DNA of 64,000 bases from Gemmatimonadaceae bacterium (GTDB lineage: Bacteria; Gemmatimonadota; Gemmatimonadetes; Gemmatimonadales; Gemmatimonadaceae), in assembly GCA_040882285.1 (NCBI GenBank), contig JBBEBQ010000006.1, forward strand, positions 62,001-126,000. The letters run 5' to 3'. Under the pieces are notes generated by a model that was not told the origin of the DNA, ran no database searches, and was given only the letters and a program-made list of their open reading frames with translations. The translations under genes were made by a program, and so were the position numbers. Below are positions 57,875 through 64,000 of the stretch, in pieces (within the stretch, counting starts at the first letter, position 1; the number at the start of each line of letters is the position of its first letter).

Positions 57875-58873
57875 ATGCTTCGCGTACTGCACAACACGAA
57901 AATCAATTTTATCCGCCTGTGGCGCGTGTCCACGGCGTTCTCGCTGCTGCTGATCATTCCCGGCCTGATCTGGATCGCGCTCAGCGGGTTCCACTACAGC
58001 ATCGAGTTCACCGGCGGCACGCTCAAGCGGATCCAGTTCACCGATCCGCCGCCGAGCGTGGCGGACGTCCGCGCCGCCATGGCGGAGGGCGGCCTGCCGC
58101 AGGTGGAGATCCAGACCTTCGGTAGTCCGAACGAGCTGATCATGCGGGCGCAGGACCCGAGCACGGTCGCGCAGCAGGACGCCGGCGCCGAAGTCGTCTC
58201 GCGGCAGATTACCGCGGCGCTCGATGCGAAGTTCGGCGCTGACAAATACGAGGTGCTCCTCACCGAAGGGGTCGGGCCGAAGGTGGGTAGCGAGCTCCGG
58301 CGGAACGCCATGATCGCGCTGGCGATCGCGTTCATCACGACTTTGATCTACCTGGCGTGGCGGTTCGAGTGGCGGTTCGGGCTCGCCGCCGTGCTTGCGA
58401 CGGTCCACGACATTCTCGCGACGCTGGCGTTCATGAAGTACATGAACCTCGAGATATCGCTGTTCGTGGTCGGCGCGCTGCTGACCGTGATCGGTTACTC
58501 GCTGAACGACACGGTCGTGGTGTTCGACCGCGTGCGCGAGAACCTGAAGAAGTTCCCGAAGACGGGCCTGTACGACCTGCTCAACCGGTCGGTGAACGAG
58601 ACGCTGCCGCGGACGGTGCTGACCGGATCCACGACGCTGGCCACGCTGCTGTCGCTGCTCATCTTCGGCGGCACCGTGATCCGGCCGTTCGCCTGGGTGC
58701 TGACGTGGGGAATCATCATCGGAACGTTCAGCTCGGTGTACGTGGCCGGGCCGTTGCTCCTGTGGATCAACCACCAGTGGCCGCGGCACGCCGCGGCATC
58801 GGGACGCGCCGACCGCCTGGCCCAGGCCACGCGGCAGACCGAGCGGGAGAAGAGGCCCGCGCCCGCGCGATGA
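57875..58873 (+). CDS. secF: Protein translocase subunit SecF
   Basis: 332 residues, six membrane helices. N-terminal P1-like region with FTGGTLKRIQFTDPP, signature YSLNDTVVVFDRVRENLK near 207, and a NRSVNETLPRTVLTGSTTLATLL helix. A basic C-terminal tail ends in TEREKRPAPAR. It partners SecD. The TGA overlaps the ATG of the DUF4956 gene (ATGA), so the following gene is coupled to the translocase pair. Confidence 0.94.
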   Translation: MLRVLHNTKINFIRLWRVSTAFSLLLIIPGLIWIALSGFHYSIEFTGGTLKRIQFTDPPPSVADVRAAMAEGGLPQVEIQTFGSPNELIMRAQDPSTVAQQDAGAEVVSRQITAALDAKFGADKYEVLLTEGVGPKVGSELRRNAMIALAIAFITTLIYLAWRFEWRFGLAAVLATVHDILATLAFMKYMNLEISLFVVGALLTVIGYSLNDTVVVFDRVRENLKKFPKTGLYDLLNRSVNETLPRTVLTGSTTLATLLSLLIFGGTVIRPFAWVLTWGIIIGTFSSVYVAGPLLLWINHQWPRHAAASGRADRLAQATRQTEREKRPAPAR

Positions 58874-59922
58874 CGACGCCTGTCGGCGCCCACGGCCAGG
58901 CAACAAGCTCTTCGGCGCCGCCGCATTGGAAGCGCATGTGGGGCAACGTGGTGCTCCGCACCATTGTCTATTACGCGCTGCTCGTGGGCGTGGCCGCGCT
59001 CACCTGGGAGTATCTCCCGCCGACCGACGTCGGGGCCGCGGGAGGCGACGGCGCCACGCTGACCGGGAGCGCCGACATCATCGCGCGGATCGCCGATGAT
59101 TCGCTGACGCTGTCGGTGTTCCTCGCGATGGCGACCGCGGTGCTCGTGTCCATCCCGGTCGCGTGGATCTACACACTGACGCGGCAGAAGCGCGGCTTCC
59201 AGCAGTCGGTGGTGCAGATGCTGGTGCTGCTCCCGCCAGTCGTCGCCGGAATCGTGATGCTGGTCAAGCACAGCCTCGCGCTCGCCTTCAGCCTCGCGGG
59301 CGCGGCCGCGGCCGTCCGCTTCCGCAACACGCTCGACGACAGCAAGGACGCGGCATACGCCTTTCTCGCGATCGGGATCGGCATCGCCGCCGCGGTCGAG
59401 CTGCCGGTGGCGCTGGTGCTCTCGGTCGTGTTCAACGCGGTGATTCTGGGACTGTGGTACACCGACTTCGGCCGCGTGCCGGCCGCGCTGGAAGGGAAGG
59501 AAGCGCAGCGGAAGCTCGAGCGGGCGCTCGCCGTCGCGAGCCGGACGGGGACGTTCGTGGCGCGGCTCGACAAGGAGCTGTTCGAGCACATGTCGCCCGA
59601 GCAGCTCGAGGCCGCGGCGGACAAGGCGCAGCGCCGGCGCCGGCGCAACGCGCCCGATTTCATGGACGAGAACGTCGAGGCCGAGCGCGACAACCTGCTG
59701 CTGCGGGTCGCGACGTTCGACCCGCCGGCCGCGCGCAAGGCGGTGGAGCCGGTGCTCGACCAGCGGGTGAAGCGCTGGCGCTACGGCGGGCTGGTGCGCG
59801 AGCAGACCGGCGCCACGGTCATCGAGTACATGGTGGATCTCAAGCGGCGCGAGCCGGCGCAGAGCGTGCTCGACGCGCTGCGTGACCTTGGAGCGCACGT
59901 CGTGCGCGCGGAGCTGAAATGA
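58870..59922 (+). CDS. DUF4956 family membrane protein
   Basis: 350 residues: four membrane helices (about 38-56, 86-104, 114-130, 155-185) with the DUF4956 core VRFRNTLDDSKDAAYAFLAIG. A soluble C-terminal domain of about 150 residues contains a basic RRRRRNAPDFMDE loop and a YMVDLKRREPAQSVLDALRDL ferredoxin-like end. DUF4956 proteins often sit next to VTC-type and CotH-type genes, and the next gene may be CotH-like. Function unproven. Coupled to secF by ATGA, and its own TGA overlaps the next ATG. Confidence 0.82.
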   Translation: MTTPVGAHGQATSSSAPPHWKRMWGNVVLRTIVYYALLVGVAALTWEYLPPTDVGAAGGDGATLTGSADIIARIADDSLTLSVFLAMATAVLVSIPVAWIYTLTRQKRGFQQSVVQMLVLLPPVVAGIVMLVKHSLALAFSLAGAAAAVRFRNTLDDSKDAAYAFLAIGIGIAAAVELPVALVLSVVFNAVILGLWYTDFGRVPAALEGKEAQRKLERALAVASRTGTFVARLDKELFEHMSPEQLEAAADKAQRRRRRNAPDFMDENVEAERDNLLLRVATFDPPAARKAVEPVLDQRVKRWRYGGLVREQTGATVIEYMVDLKRREPAQSVLDALRDLGAHVVRAELK

Positions 59923-60971
59923 AAAAAGCTATTGGCTATTGGCTATTGGCTGTTGGCTATGCGGCCGTCGCCGGGGCGCAGGCGCCCGCGGACAGCGCGC
60001 CCAAGCCGTACGAGCTGCAGAAGCTTTTCTCGCACGACAGCGTCCTGCGGCTCACGCTCACCACCAACTTCCGGGCTCTGTCCCGCTCGCGGTCGGGTGC
60101 AGCGAGGTACTACGGCGCGAAGCTGACGTACAGCGACACCGGAGCTTCCCCGATCACGATTCCGCTGCGGGTGCGGGCGCGCGGACTCTGGCGCAGGGTG
60201 AACTGCGAGATGCCGCCGGTGCTGCTCAACTTCTGGACCGACAGCTCGAAGAAGACGCTGTTTGCGCGCCTCGATCGCGGCCGGCTGGTCGTGCACTGCC
60301 GCAACAACGACGCGTTCGAGCAGTACGTGCTCCAGGAATTCCAGCTGTACCGCATATACAACCTGCTGACGCCGTTCAGCCACCGCGCGCGGCTGGCGCA
60401 CGTGACGTACGTGGACAGCGCGTCCGGGAGGCAGACCGCCGCGCGGCACGGGTTCATACTCGAGGACGACGACGACATGGCCGCGCGCAACGGCGGCAAG
60501 CAGATGGAGCTGAAGGGCGCGAAGTCCGGAGACCTCGATCCGTTCACCGACGCGCTGGTGGGAGTGTTCCAGTATCTCATCGGCGGAAGCGACTGGTCGG
60601 TGGCCGGGCTGCACAACATTCAGCTGGTGAGCCAGCCCGAGGGCGTCGTCCGCGCGGTGGCGTACGACTTCGACTGGTCCGGCGCCGTCAACGCGAGCTA
60701 CGCCAAGCCCGATTACCGTTTGCCGATCACGGCCGTCCGGCAGCGCCTGTTCCGCGGCTACTGCGCGCCGCGGGAGCAGTTCACCCGGGTGTTCGCGCTG
60801 TTCAACGAACAGAAGCCGGCGATCTACGCGCTGTACTCCGATCACATCGGCCGGCTCATGAACCCCGATGTCGTACGGCGTACGCTCGCGTACTTCGACG
60901 AATTTTACGAGACGATAAACGATCCCAGGAGGGCGGCCGAGCTCGTCCGGAGCTGCAAGGAGGCGCAGTAA
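59919..60971 (+). CDS. Exported protein, distantly CotH-like, with repeat-encoded signal peptide
   Basis: 350 residues. The signal peptide KKAIGYWLLAVGYAAVAGAQA is largely encoded by the GCTATTG heptamer array at 59928-59962. The mature part has RARGLWRRVNCEMPPVLL (about 87-104), CRNNDAFEQYVLQEFQLYRI and an AYDFDWSGAVN motif, an order that recalls CotH-type kinases (basic RxRG, then a late D-x-D). I do not see a full CotH signature. The ATG overlaps the DUF4956 stop. Unsure between CotH-like kinase and an unnamed family. Confidence 0.65.
   Translation: MKKAIGYWLLAVGYAAVAGAQAPADSAPKPYELQKLFSHDSVLRLTLTTNFRALSRSRSGAARYYGAKLTYSDTGASPITIPLRVRARGLWRRVNCEMPPVLLNFWTDSSKKTLFARLDRGRLVVHCRNNDAFEQYVLQEFQLYRIYNLLTPFSHRARLAHVTYVDSASGRQTAARHGFILEDDDDMAARNGGKQMELKGAKSGDLDPFTDALVGVFQYLIGGSDWSVAGLHNIQLVSQPEGVVRAVAYDFDWSGAVNASYAKPDYRLPITAVRQRLFRGYCAPREQFTRVFALFNEQKPAIYALYSDHIGRLMNPDVVRRTLAYFDEFYETINDPRRAAELVRSCKEAQ
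59928..59962 (+). repeat. Heptamer array inside a signal-peptide coding region (5 units)
   Basis: GCTATTG, GCTATTG, GCTATTG, GCTGTTG, GCTATGC. Three units equal seven codons, so the array encodes alternating IGYWLLAVGY-type residues. Its reverse complement array lies at 61808-61838. Confidence 0.9.
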
Positions 60972-60975
60972 GGGC

Positions 60976-61758
60976 GTGACTGCGGTGGCTTCGTTCATCG
61001 ACAGTCACGCCCACCTCGTCGACCCGGCGTTCGATTCCGACCGGGCAGAGGCGATCGAGCGGGCCCGCCGGACCGGCTGCGAGGGGATCGTCGCGATAGG
61101 CACGTCACCGGCGGATTCCCGCGCGGCCCTCGAGCTCGCGCACGCCAATGCCGGCTTCGTGTACGCGACCGCCGGCCACCATCCACACGAGGCCCCCTCC
61201 TTCGACCCGGCGCGCGACGGCGAGCTGCTGCGCGAGCTGCTCGATCAGGGCGCGGTCGCGGTCGGCGAGTGCGGGTTGGACTACCACTACGATCACTCGC
61301 CGCGGGACGCGCAGCTACGCGCGTTCAGCGCCCAGCTCGCCCTGGCCGCCGAGCTGCGCAAGCCGGCGGTCGTGCACACGCGCGAGGCCGAGTCCGACAT
61401 GGAGGCCATGATCCGCGAGGCCGGCACCTCCGGGGTGATCGGCGTGCTGCACTGCTTCACCGGGCCGGCGCGGCTCGCCGACGCGGCGCTCGCGGCCGGC
61501 TGGTACGTCTCGTTCGCGGGGATCGTGACGTTCAGGAAGTGGGCCGGGGACGATCTCATTCGGGCCGTTCCCGACGATCGCATTCTCGTCGAATCCGACT
61601 CCCCCTACCTTGCCCCCGTCCCGCACCGCGGCAAGCGCAACGAGCCCGCGTACGTCAGCCTGACCCTCGCGAAAGTGGCGGAGGCGCGGGGAGTGCAGGC
61701 GCAAGCGCTCGGTGAGCGCGTAACGACTAACGCGCGCCGCCTATTCGGACTGGACTAG
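60976..61758 (+). CDS. TatD family metal-dependent hydrolase
   Basis: 260-residue TIM-barrel DNase/hydrolase. FIDSHAHLVD (7-16) supplies the first metal histidines; GHHPHEAP near 67, GECGLDYHYDHSP near 97 with the bridging glutamate, HTREAESD near 135, HCFTGPARLA near 159, and VESDSPYLAPVPHRG near 208 complete the site. It probably acts in nucleic acid turnover or repair. GTG start at 60976, 4 bp after the CotH-like gene stop. Confidence 0.92.
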   Translation: MTAVASFIDSHAHLVDPAFDSDRAEAIERARRTGCEGIVAIGTSPADSRAALELAHANAGFVYATAGHHPHEAPSFDPARDGELLRELLDQGAVAVGECGLDYHYDHSPRDAQLRAFSAQLALAAELRKPAVVHTREAESDMEAMIREAGTSGVIGVLHCFTGPARLADAALAAGWYVSFAGIVTFRKWAGDDLIRAVPDDRILVESDSPYLAPVPHRGKRNEPAYVSLTLAKVAEARGVQAQALGERVTTNARRLFGLD

Positions 61759-61807
61759 CTCTTGGCTGCACCGGTTCCCCGTGCGAGGTTTGATTCAGCA
61801 AGCGCAA

Positions 61808-61838
61808 AGCCAATAGCCAATAGCCAATAGCCAACAGC
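61808..61838. repeat. Heptamer array, AGCCAAT (4 units), before ridA
   Basis: AGCCAAT three times, AGCCAAC once, then AGCCC up to the ridA ATG at 61841. It is the reverse complement of the array at 59928 and matches the right arm at 46718. The TTCCCCGTGCGAGG 40 bp upstream resembles a module of the composite element near 34 kb. Confidence 0.9.
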
Positions 61839-61840
61839 CC

Positions 61841-62221
61841 ATGTCCCTCAAAATCATCCAGACGAGCGACGCACCCGCCGCGATCGGCCCGTACTCGCAG
61901 GCCGTGACCGCCGGCGGATTCCTATTCACGGCGGGACAGATCGCGCTCGATCCAAAAAGCGGCCAAGTGATCGACGGCGGCGTCGAGCAGCAGACCGAGC
62001 GAGTGATGACCAACCTCTCGGCGGTCCTGAAGGAGGCGGGCGCCGACTGGAGCAGCGCCGTGAAGACGACCGTGTACCTGCACGACATGGCCGACTTTCC
62101 CGCGATGAACGAGGTGTACGGCCGGCGGCTGGGCGACTCGCGTCCGGCGCGCTCCACGATCCAGGCGGCCGGCCTACCGCGCGGAGTGCTCGTCGAGATC
62201 GACGTAGTCGCCAAGCTGTAG
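61841..62221 (+). CDS. ridA: RidA/YjgF family reactive-intermediate deaminase
   Basis: 126-residue trimeric enzyme that hydrolyses enamine/imine intermediates from PLP enzymes. Motifs: APAAIGPYSQAVTAGGFLFTAGQIALDP (10-37 in pieces), TTVYLHDMADFPAMNEVYG, and SRPARSTIQAAGLPRGVLVEID with the substrate-binding Arg and Glu. The ATG directly follows the heptamer array, so no normal ribosome binding site is evident apart from repeat sequence. Confidence 0.93.
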   Translation: MSLKIIQTSDAPAAIGPYSQAVTAGGFLFTAGQIALDPKSGQVIDGGVEQQTERVMTNLSAVLKEAGADWSSAVKTTVYLHDMADFPAMNEVYGRRLGDSRPARSTIQAAGLPRGVLVEIDVVAKL

Positions 62222-62240
62222 CGCTGCCCTTCAGCGGATC

Positions 62241-63293
62241 ATGACCGACGCAGGCACCGCCAGGACGCGGGAGGAGCTGTTCCGGCTCACCGCGTTTGCG
62301 CGGTGCGCGGGTTGAGCTTCCAAGATGGGTCCAGGGGACCTTGCGGAGGTACTCGCTCCGATTCCGGGCGCGAGCGATGAGAGGATTCTGGTCGGGCGGG
62401 AGACGTTCGACGACGCCGGCGTGTTCTTCCTGTCCGACGAGTTGGCGCTCGTGCAGACGGTGGATTTCTTCGCGCCAATCGTGGACGACCCGTACACGTT
62501 CGGCCAGATAGCCGCCGCCAACGCGCTGTCGGACGTGTACGCCATGGGCGGTCAGCCGCTGACCGCGCTGAACATCGTCGCGTTTCCCAACGACAAGCTC
62601 CCGCACCGAATTCTCACCGACATTCTGCGCGGCGGGCTGGACAAGGTGCACGAAGCGGGCGCGCACATCATCGGCGGGCACACGATCCTGGACGAAGAGA
62701 TCAAATACGGTCTGGCCGTGACCGGCCGCGCGCATCCGAAGTTCCTGCTTACCAACGCCGGCGCCAGGCCGGGCGACAGGCTCATTCTTACGAAGCCGCT
62801 GGGCACCGGCATACTCGCCACGGCCATCAAGCGGGGGGAGCTCGCTCCGTCCGCGCAGGCCGAGGTCCTCGCGTCCATGACGACGCTGAACGGAGGTGCG
62901 AGCCGCGCCGCGCTCGCCGTCGGTTCCCGCTGCGCGACCGACGTCACCGGCTTCGGATTCCTCGGACACGCGTCGCACGTCGCGCGCGCGAGCGGCGTCA
63001 CGCTCCGGTTCTCCGTTGCAGAAATACGCGCGTTCGCGGGCGCCGCCGACGCGTGGGCGCGCGGAGTCAACACTGGCGGCGCGGAGCGAAATCTCGAGTA
63101 CGTGAACCCGCTCGTGGACTGGGGCAGCTCGACCGACGCGCAGCGCGCGCTGCTCGTGGACCCCCAGACCTCGGGCGGGTTACTCGTTGCCGTGGGGCCC
63201 GACCGTGTCGCCGCCTATCTTTCGCGGGTCGCCGGCGCAGTCGAGGTGGGTACCGTCACGGAGCGAGCCGAATTTGCGATCGTGCTGCAATAA
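62241..63293 (+). CDS. selD: Selenide, water dikinase, itself a selenoprotein (UGA at 62313-62315)
   Basis: Makes selenophosphate, the selenium donor for selenocysteine and selenouridine tRNA. Translated from ATG 62241 with TGA read as Sec (U), the 350-residue protein opens TDAGTARTREELFRLTAF then ARCAGUASKMGPG; U25 sits where other SelD proteins have the catalytic Cys or Sec, followed by the essential lysine K28. Then DDAGVFFLS, ANALSDVYAMGG, GLDKVHEAGAHIIGGHT and CATDVTGFGFLGHA match SelD throughout. A start at the later ATG 62325 would delete the active site. A tRNA-Sec gene follows 4 bp downstream. Confidence 0.92.
62313..62315 (+). other. In-frame TGA decoded as selenocysteine
   Basis: Codon 25 of selD. 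The upstream frame from ATG 62241 has no other stop and matches SelD, and the frame after the TGA continues the same protein, so this is a recoded codon rather than a nonsense mutation or frameshift. Confidence 0.88.
62321..62343 (+). other. Candidate bacterial SECIS hairpin of selD
   Basis: Five bases after the TGA, CAAG (62321-62324) pairs with CTTG (62340-62343); above a four-base ATGG bulge (containing a U in RNA) GTCC (62329-62332) pairs with GGAC (62336-62339) around an AGG loop. Position and bulged-U layout fit bacterial SECIS elements. Confidence 0.55.
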
Positions 63294-63297
63294 TCGC

Positions 63298-63394
63298 GGG
63301 GGTGGATGGGGCCTGGTGGCTTCCCCAGTCTTCAAAACTGGTGTGACCCGACTCAGTCGGGCCGGGTGGGTTCGATTCCCACACTCTCCCGCCA
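63298..63394 (+). tRNA. selC: tRNA-Sec (anticodon TCA)
   Basis: 97 nt including an encoded CCA end. Anticodon stem CCAGT/ACTGG with loop CTTCAAA, giving anticodon TCA for UGA. The D arm is the six-pair type of tRNA-Sec (GGGGCC/GGCTTC with loop TGGT), the long variable arm is CCCGAC-TCA-GTCGGG, and the T arm is GTGGG-TTCGATT-CCCAC. The 8-nt acceptor GGGGGTGG against ACTCTCCC contains a U-U and a G-A mismatch. The discriminator is G. It lies 4 bp after selD. Confidence 0.9.
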
Positions 63395-64000
63395 GCACGG
63401 CCGCTCTCGCTTTTCTCCTCTTCGCTGGTCTCGCCGCGCCACTCGCCGCGCAACAGGACACGCTGCGCCGTCCCATGCCTCCCCGCATAGACACTCTGTT
63501 TGTCGATTCGCTCGCGCGAATCGACACGGTCGTCGCCGTCCCGGTCGTCGTACAGCCGCTCGAAGCAACCCGCCCGATCTCTCCCGGCGGCGCGTTCCTC
63601 CAGTCGCTGCTCATTCCCGGCCGCGGCCAGATAACACTCGGCAAGAAGAACGCGTCCCGCTTCTACTTCCTGGTGGAAGCGCTCGGGATCGGCATGACGA
63701 TCAAGTCGTACGGCGACCTCCGCGAGGCCAAGCGCGGCGCCGACGACAGCACCGCCGTCGAGTGGGAAGTCGATCCCGTTACCGGCGACAGCACCCCGAC
63801 GAGATTCGAGCCCAGCCGCTTCACTCCCGAGCTGATCAACGCGCGCCGCACGCACGTGGAAGACTGGATCGCGCTGCTCATATTCAATCACCTGCTGTCC
63901 GCGGCCGACGCCTATGTCGCGGCCAATCTCTGGGATTTTCCGGCGAAGGTCAGCGTGCGGGCACGCCCGCCCGGAGCGCACGCCCGGGTCCGTGACGCCG
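63343..64000 (+). CDS. DUF5683-like exported protein, 3' end beyond window
   Basis: Frame 1 from 63343 reads a signal-like N terminus (TRLSRAGWVRFPHSPAS then AALAFLLFAGLAAPLAAQQ) and then LIPGRGQITLGKKNASRFYF, the SxxLPGxGQ-type motif of DUF5683 membrane proteins, and a hydrophobic LLIFNHLLSAADAYVAANLWDF near the end. The only start giving the signal peptide is GTG 63343, inside the tRNA-Sec variable arm. ATG 63475 would start downstream without a signal. The longer arginine-rich frame on this strand is a shadow. The protein continues past the window. Confidence 0.7.
   Translation, partial: MTRLSRAGWVRFPHSPASTAALAFLLFAGLAAPLAAQQDTLRRPMPPRIDTLFVDSLARIDTVVAVPVVVQPLEATRPISPGGAFLQSLLIPGRGQITLGKKNASRFYFLVEALGIGMTIKSYGDLREAKRGADDSTAVEWEVDPVTGDSTPTRFEPSRFTPELINARRTHVEDWIALLIFNHLLSAADAYVAANLWDFPAKVSVRARPPGAHARVRDA

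Noticed and set aside
62325-63293. selD starting at ATG 62325
   Set aside because: It would remove the nucleophile and catalytic lysine; the upstream frame with TGA as Sec restores a complete SelD.
63306-63995. 229-codon plus-strand frame starting in tRNA-Sec
   Set aside because: Arg-rich shadow; the frame one base over has a signal peptide and DUF5683-like motifs.

Overview
The window is GC-rich bacterial chromosome with dense, mostly overlapping genes and no phage, transposase, rRNA or CRISPR. The gene content (three bactofilins with an M23 peptidase, lipoprotein and TonB-receptor genes that imply an outer membrane, GatCAB, exported amidohydrolases, a Zn-ribbon SDR) fits a Gram-negative, soil-type organism. 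I lean towards Gemmatimonadota, an inference from gene style, not from a marker gene.

Layout: 1-9.4 kb holds a 5'-cut transketolase, two exported amidohydrolases, a DinB-type protein, and on the minus strand a sugar nucleotidyltransferase pair and a lone response regulator. 9.6-18.4 kb: lipoprotein, serS, a histidine kinase, a PcrA/UvrD helicase, then gatC-gatA-gatB in overlapping frames, followed by an adenosine-deaminase remnant. 19.1-21.3 kb: a bactofilin/M23 cell-shape module. 21.4-25.6 kb: gamma-glutamyltransferase, an S9 peptidase and the leftover tail of a second ggt. 25.8-38.6 kb is mainly minus strand: methyltransferase, NmrA protein, DUF2207 plus LemA, an SdpI/SdpR pair, an unusual UvrD helicase with an embedded DEDDh exonuclease, a small membrane protein, a Zn-ribbon SDR overlapping an ArfB-like hydrolase, and several small envelope proteins. 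38.7-46.6 kb: solute:sodium symporter, TonB-dependent receptor, MscS channel, zinc-dependent phospholipase C-like protein, and a YtxH/DUF948 pair. 46.8-59.9 kb is a large plus-strand core block: murA-pgeF, then rimP-nusA-ylxQ-infB-rbfA-truB-ribF-secD-secF-DUF4956 and a CotH-like exported protein. 61-64 kb: tatD, ridA, a selenocysteine-containing selD, tRNA-Sec, and a partial DUF5683-like gene.

The main unexplained structure is a family of tandem repeats with a strict 7-nt period at gene boundaries in at least a dozen places. Each locus uses one of a few heptamers (GTGACTA, GCTGCGT, GCTATTG, GCTATCA, ACTGNNN types), often in inverted pairs. Several arrays supply the stop codon of the adjacent gene, one encodes the signal peptide of an exported protein, and at least two coincide with truncated gene relics. 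Some belong to a composite element with conserved non-repeat modules, present as inverted copies on both sides of a small membrane-protein gene. The sequence also shows selenocysteine use (UGA inside selD plus the cognate tRNA), a fosfomycin-insensitive type of MurA, and three apparent CTG starts in translationally coupled genes.
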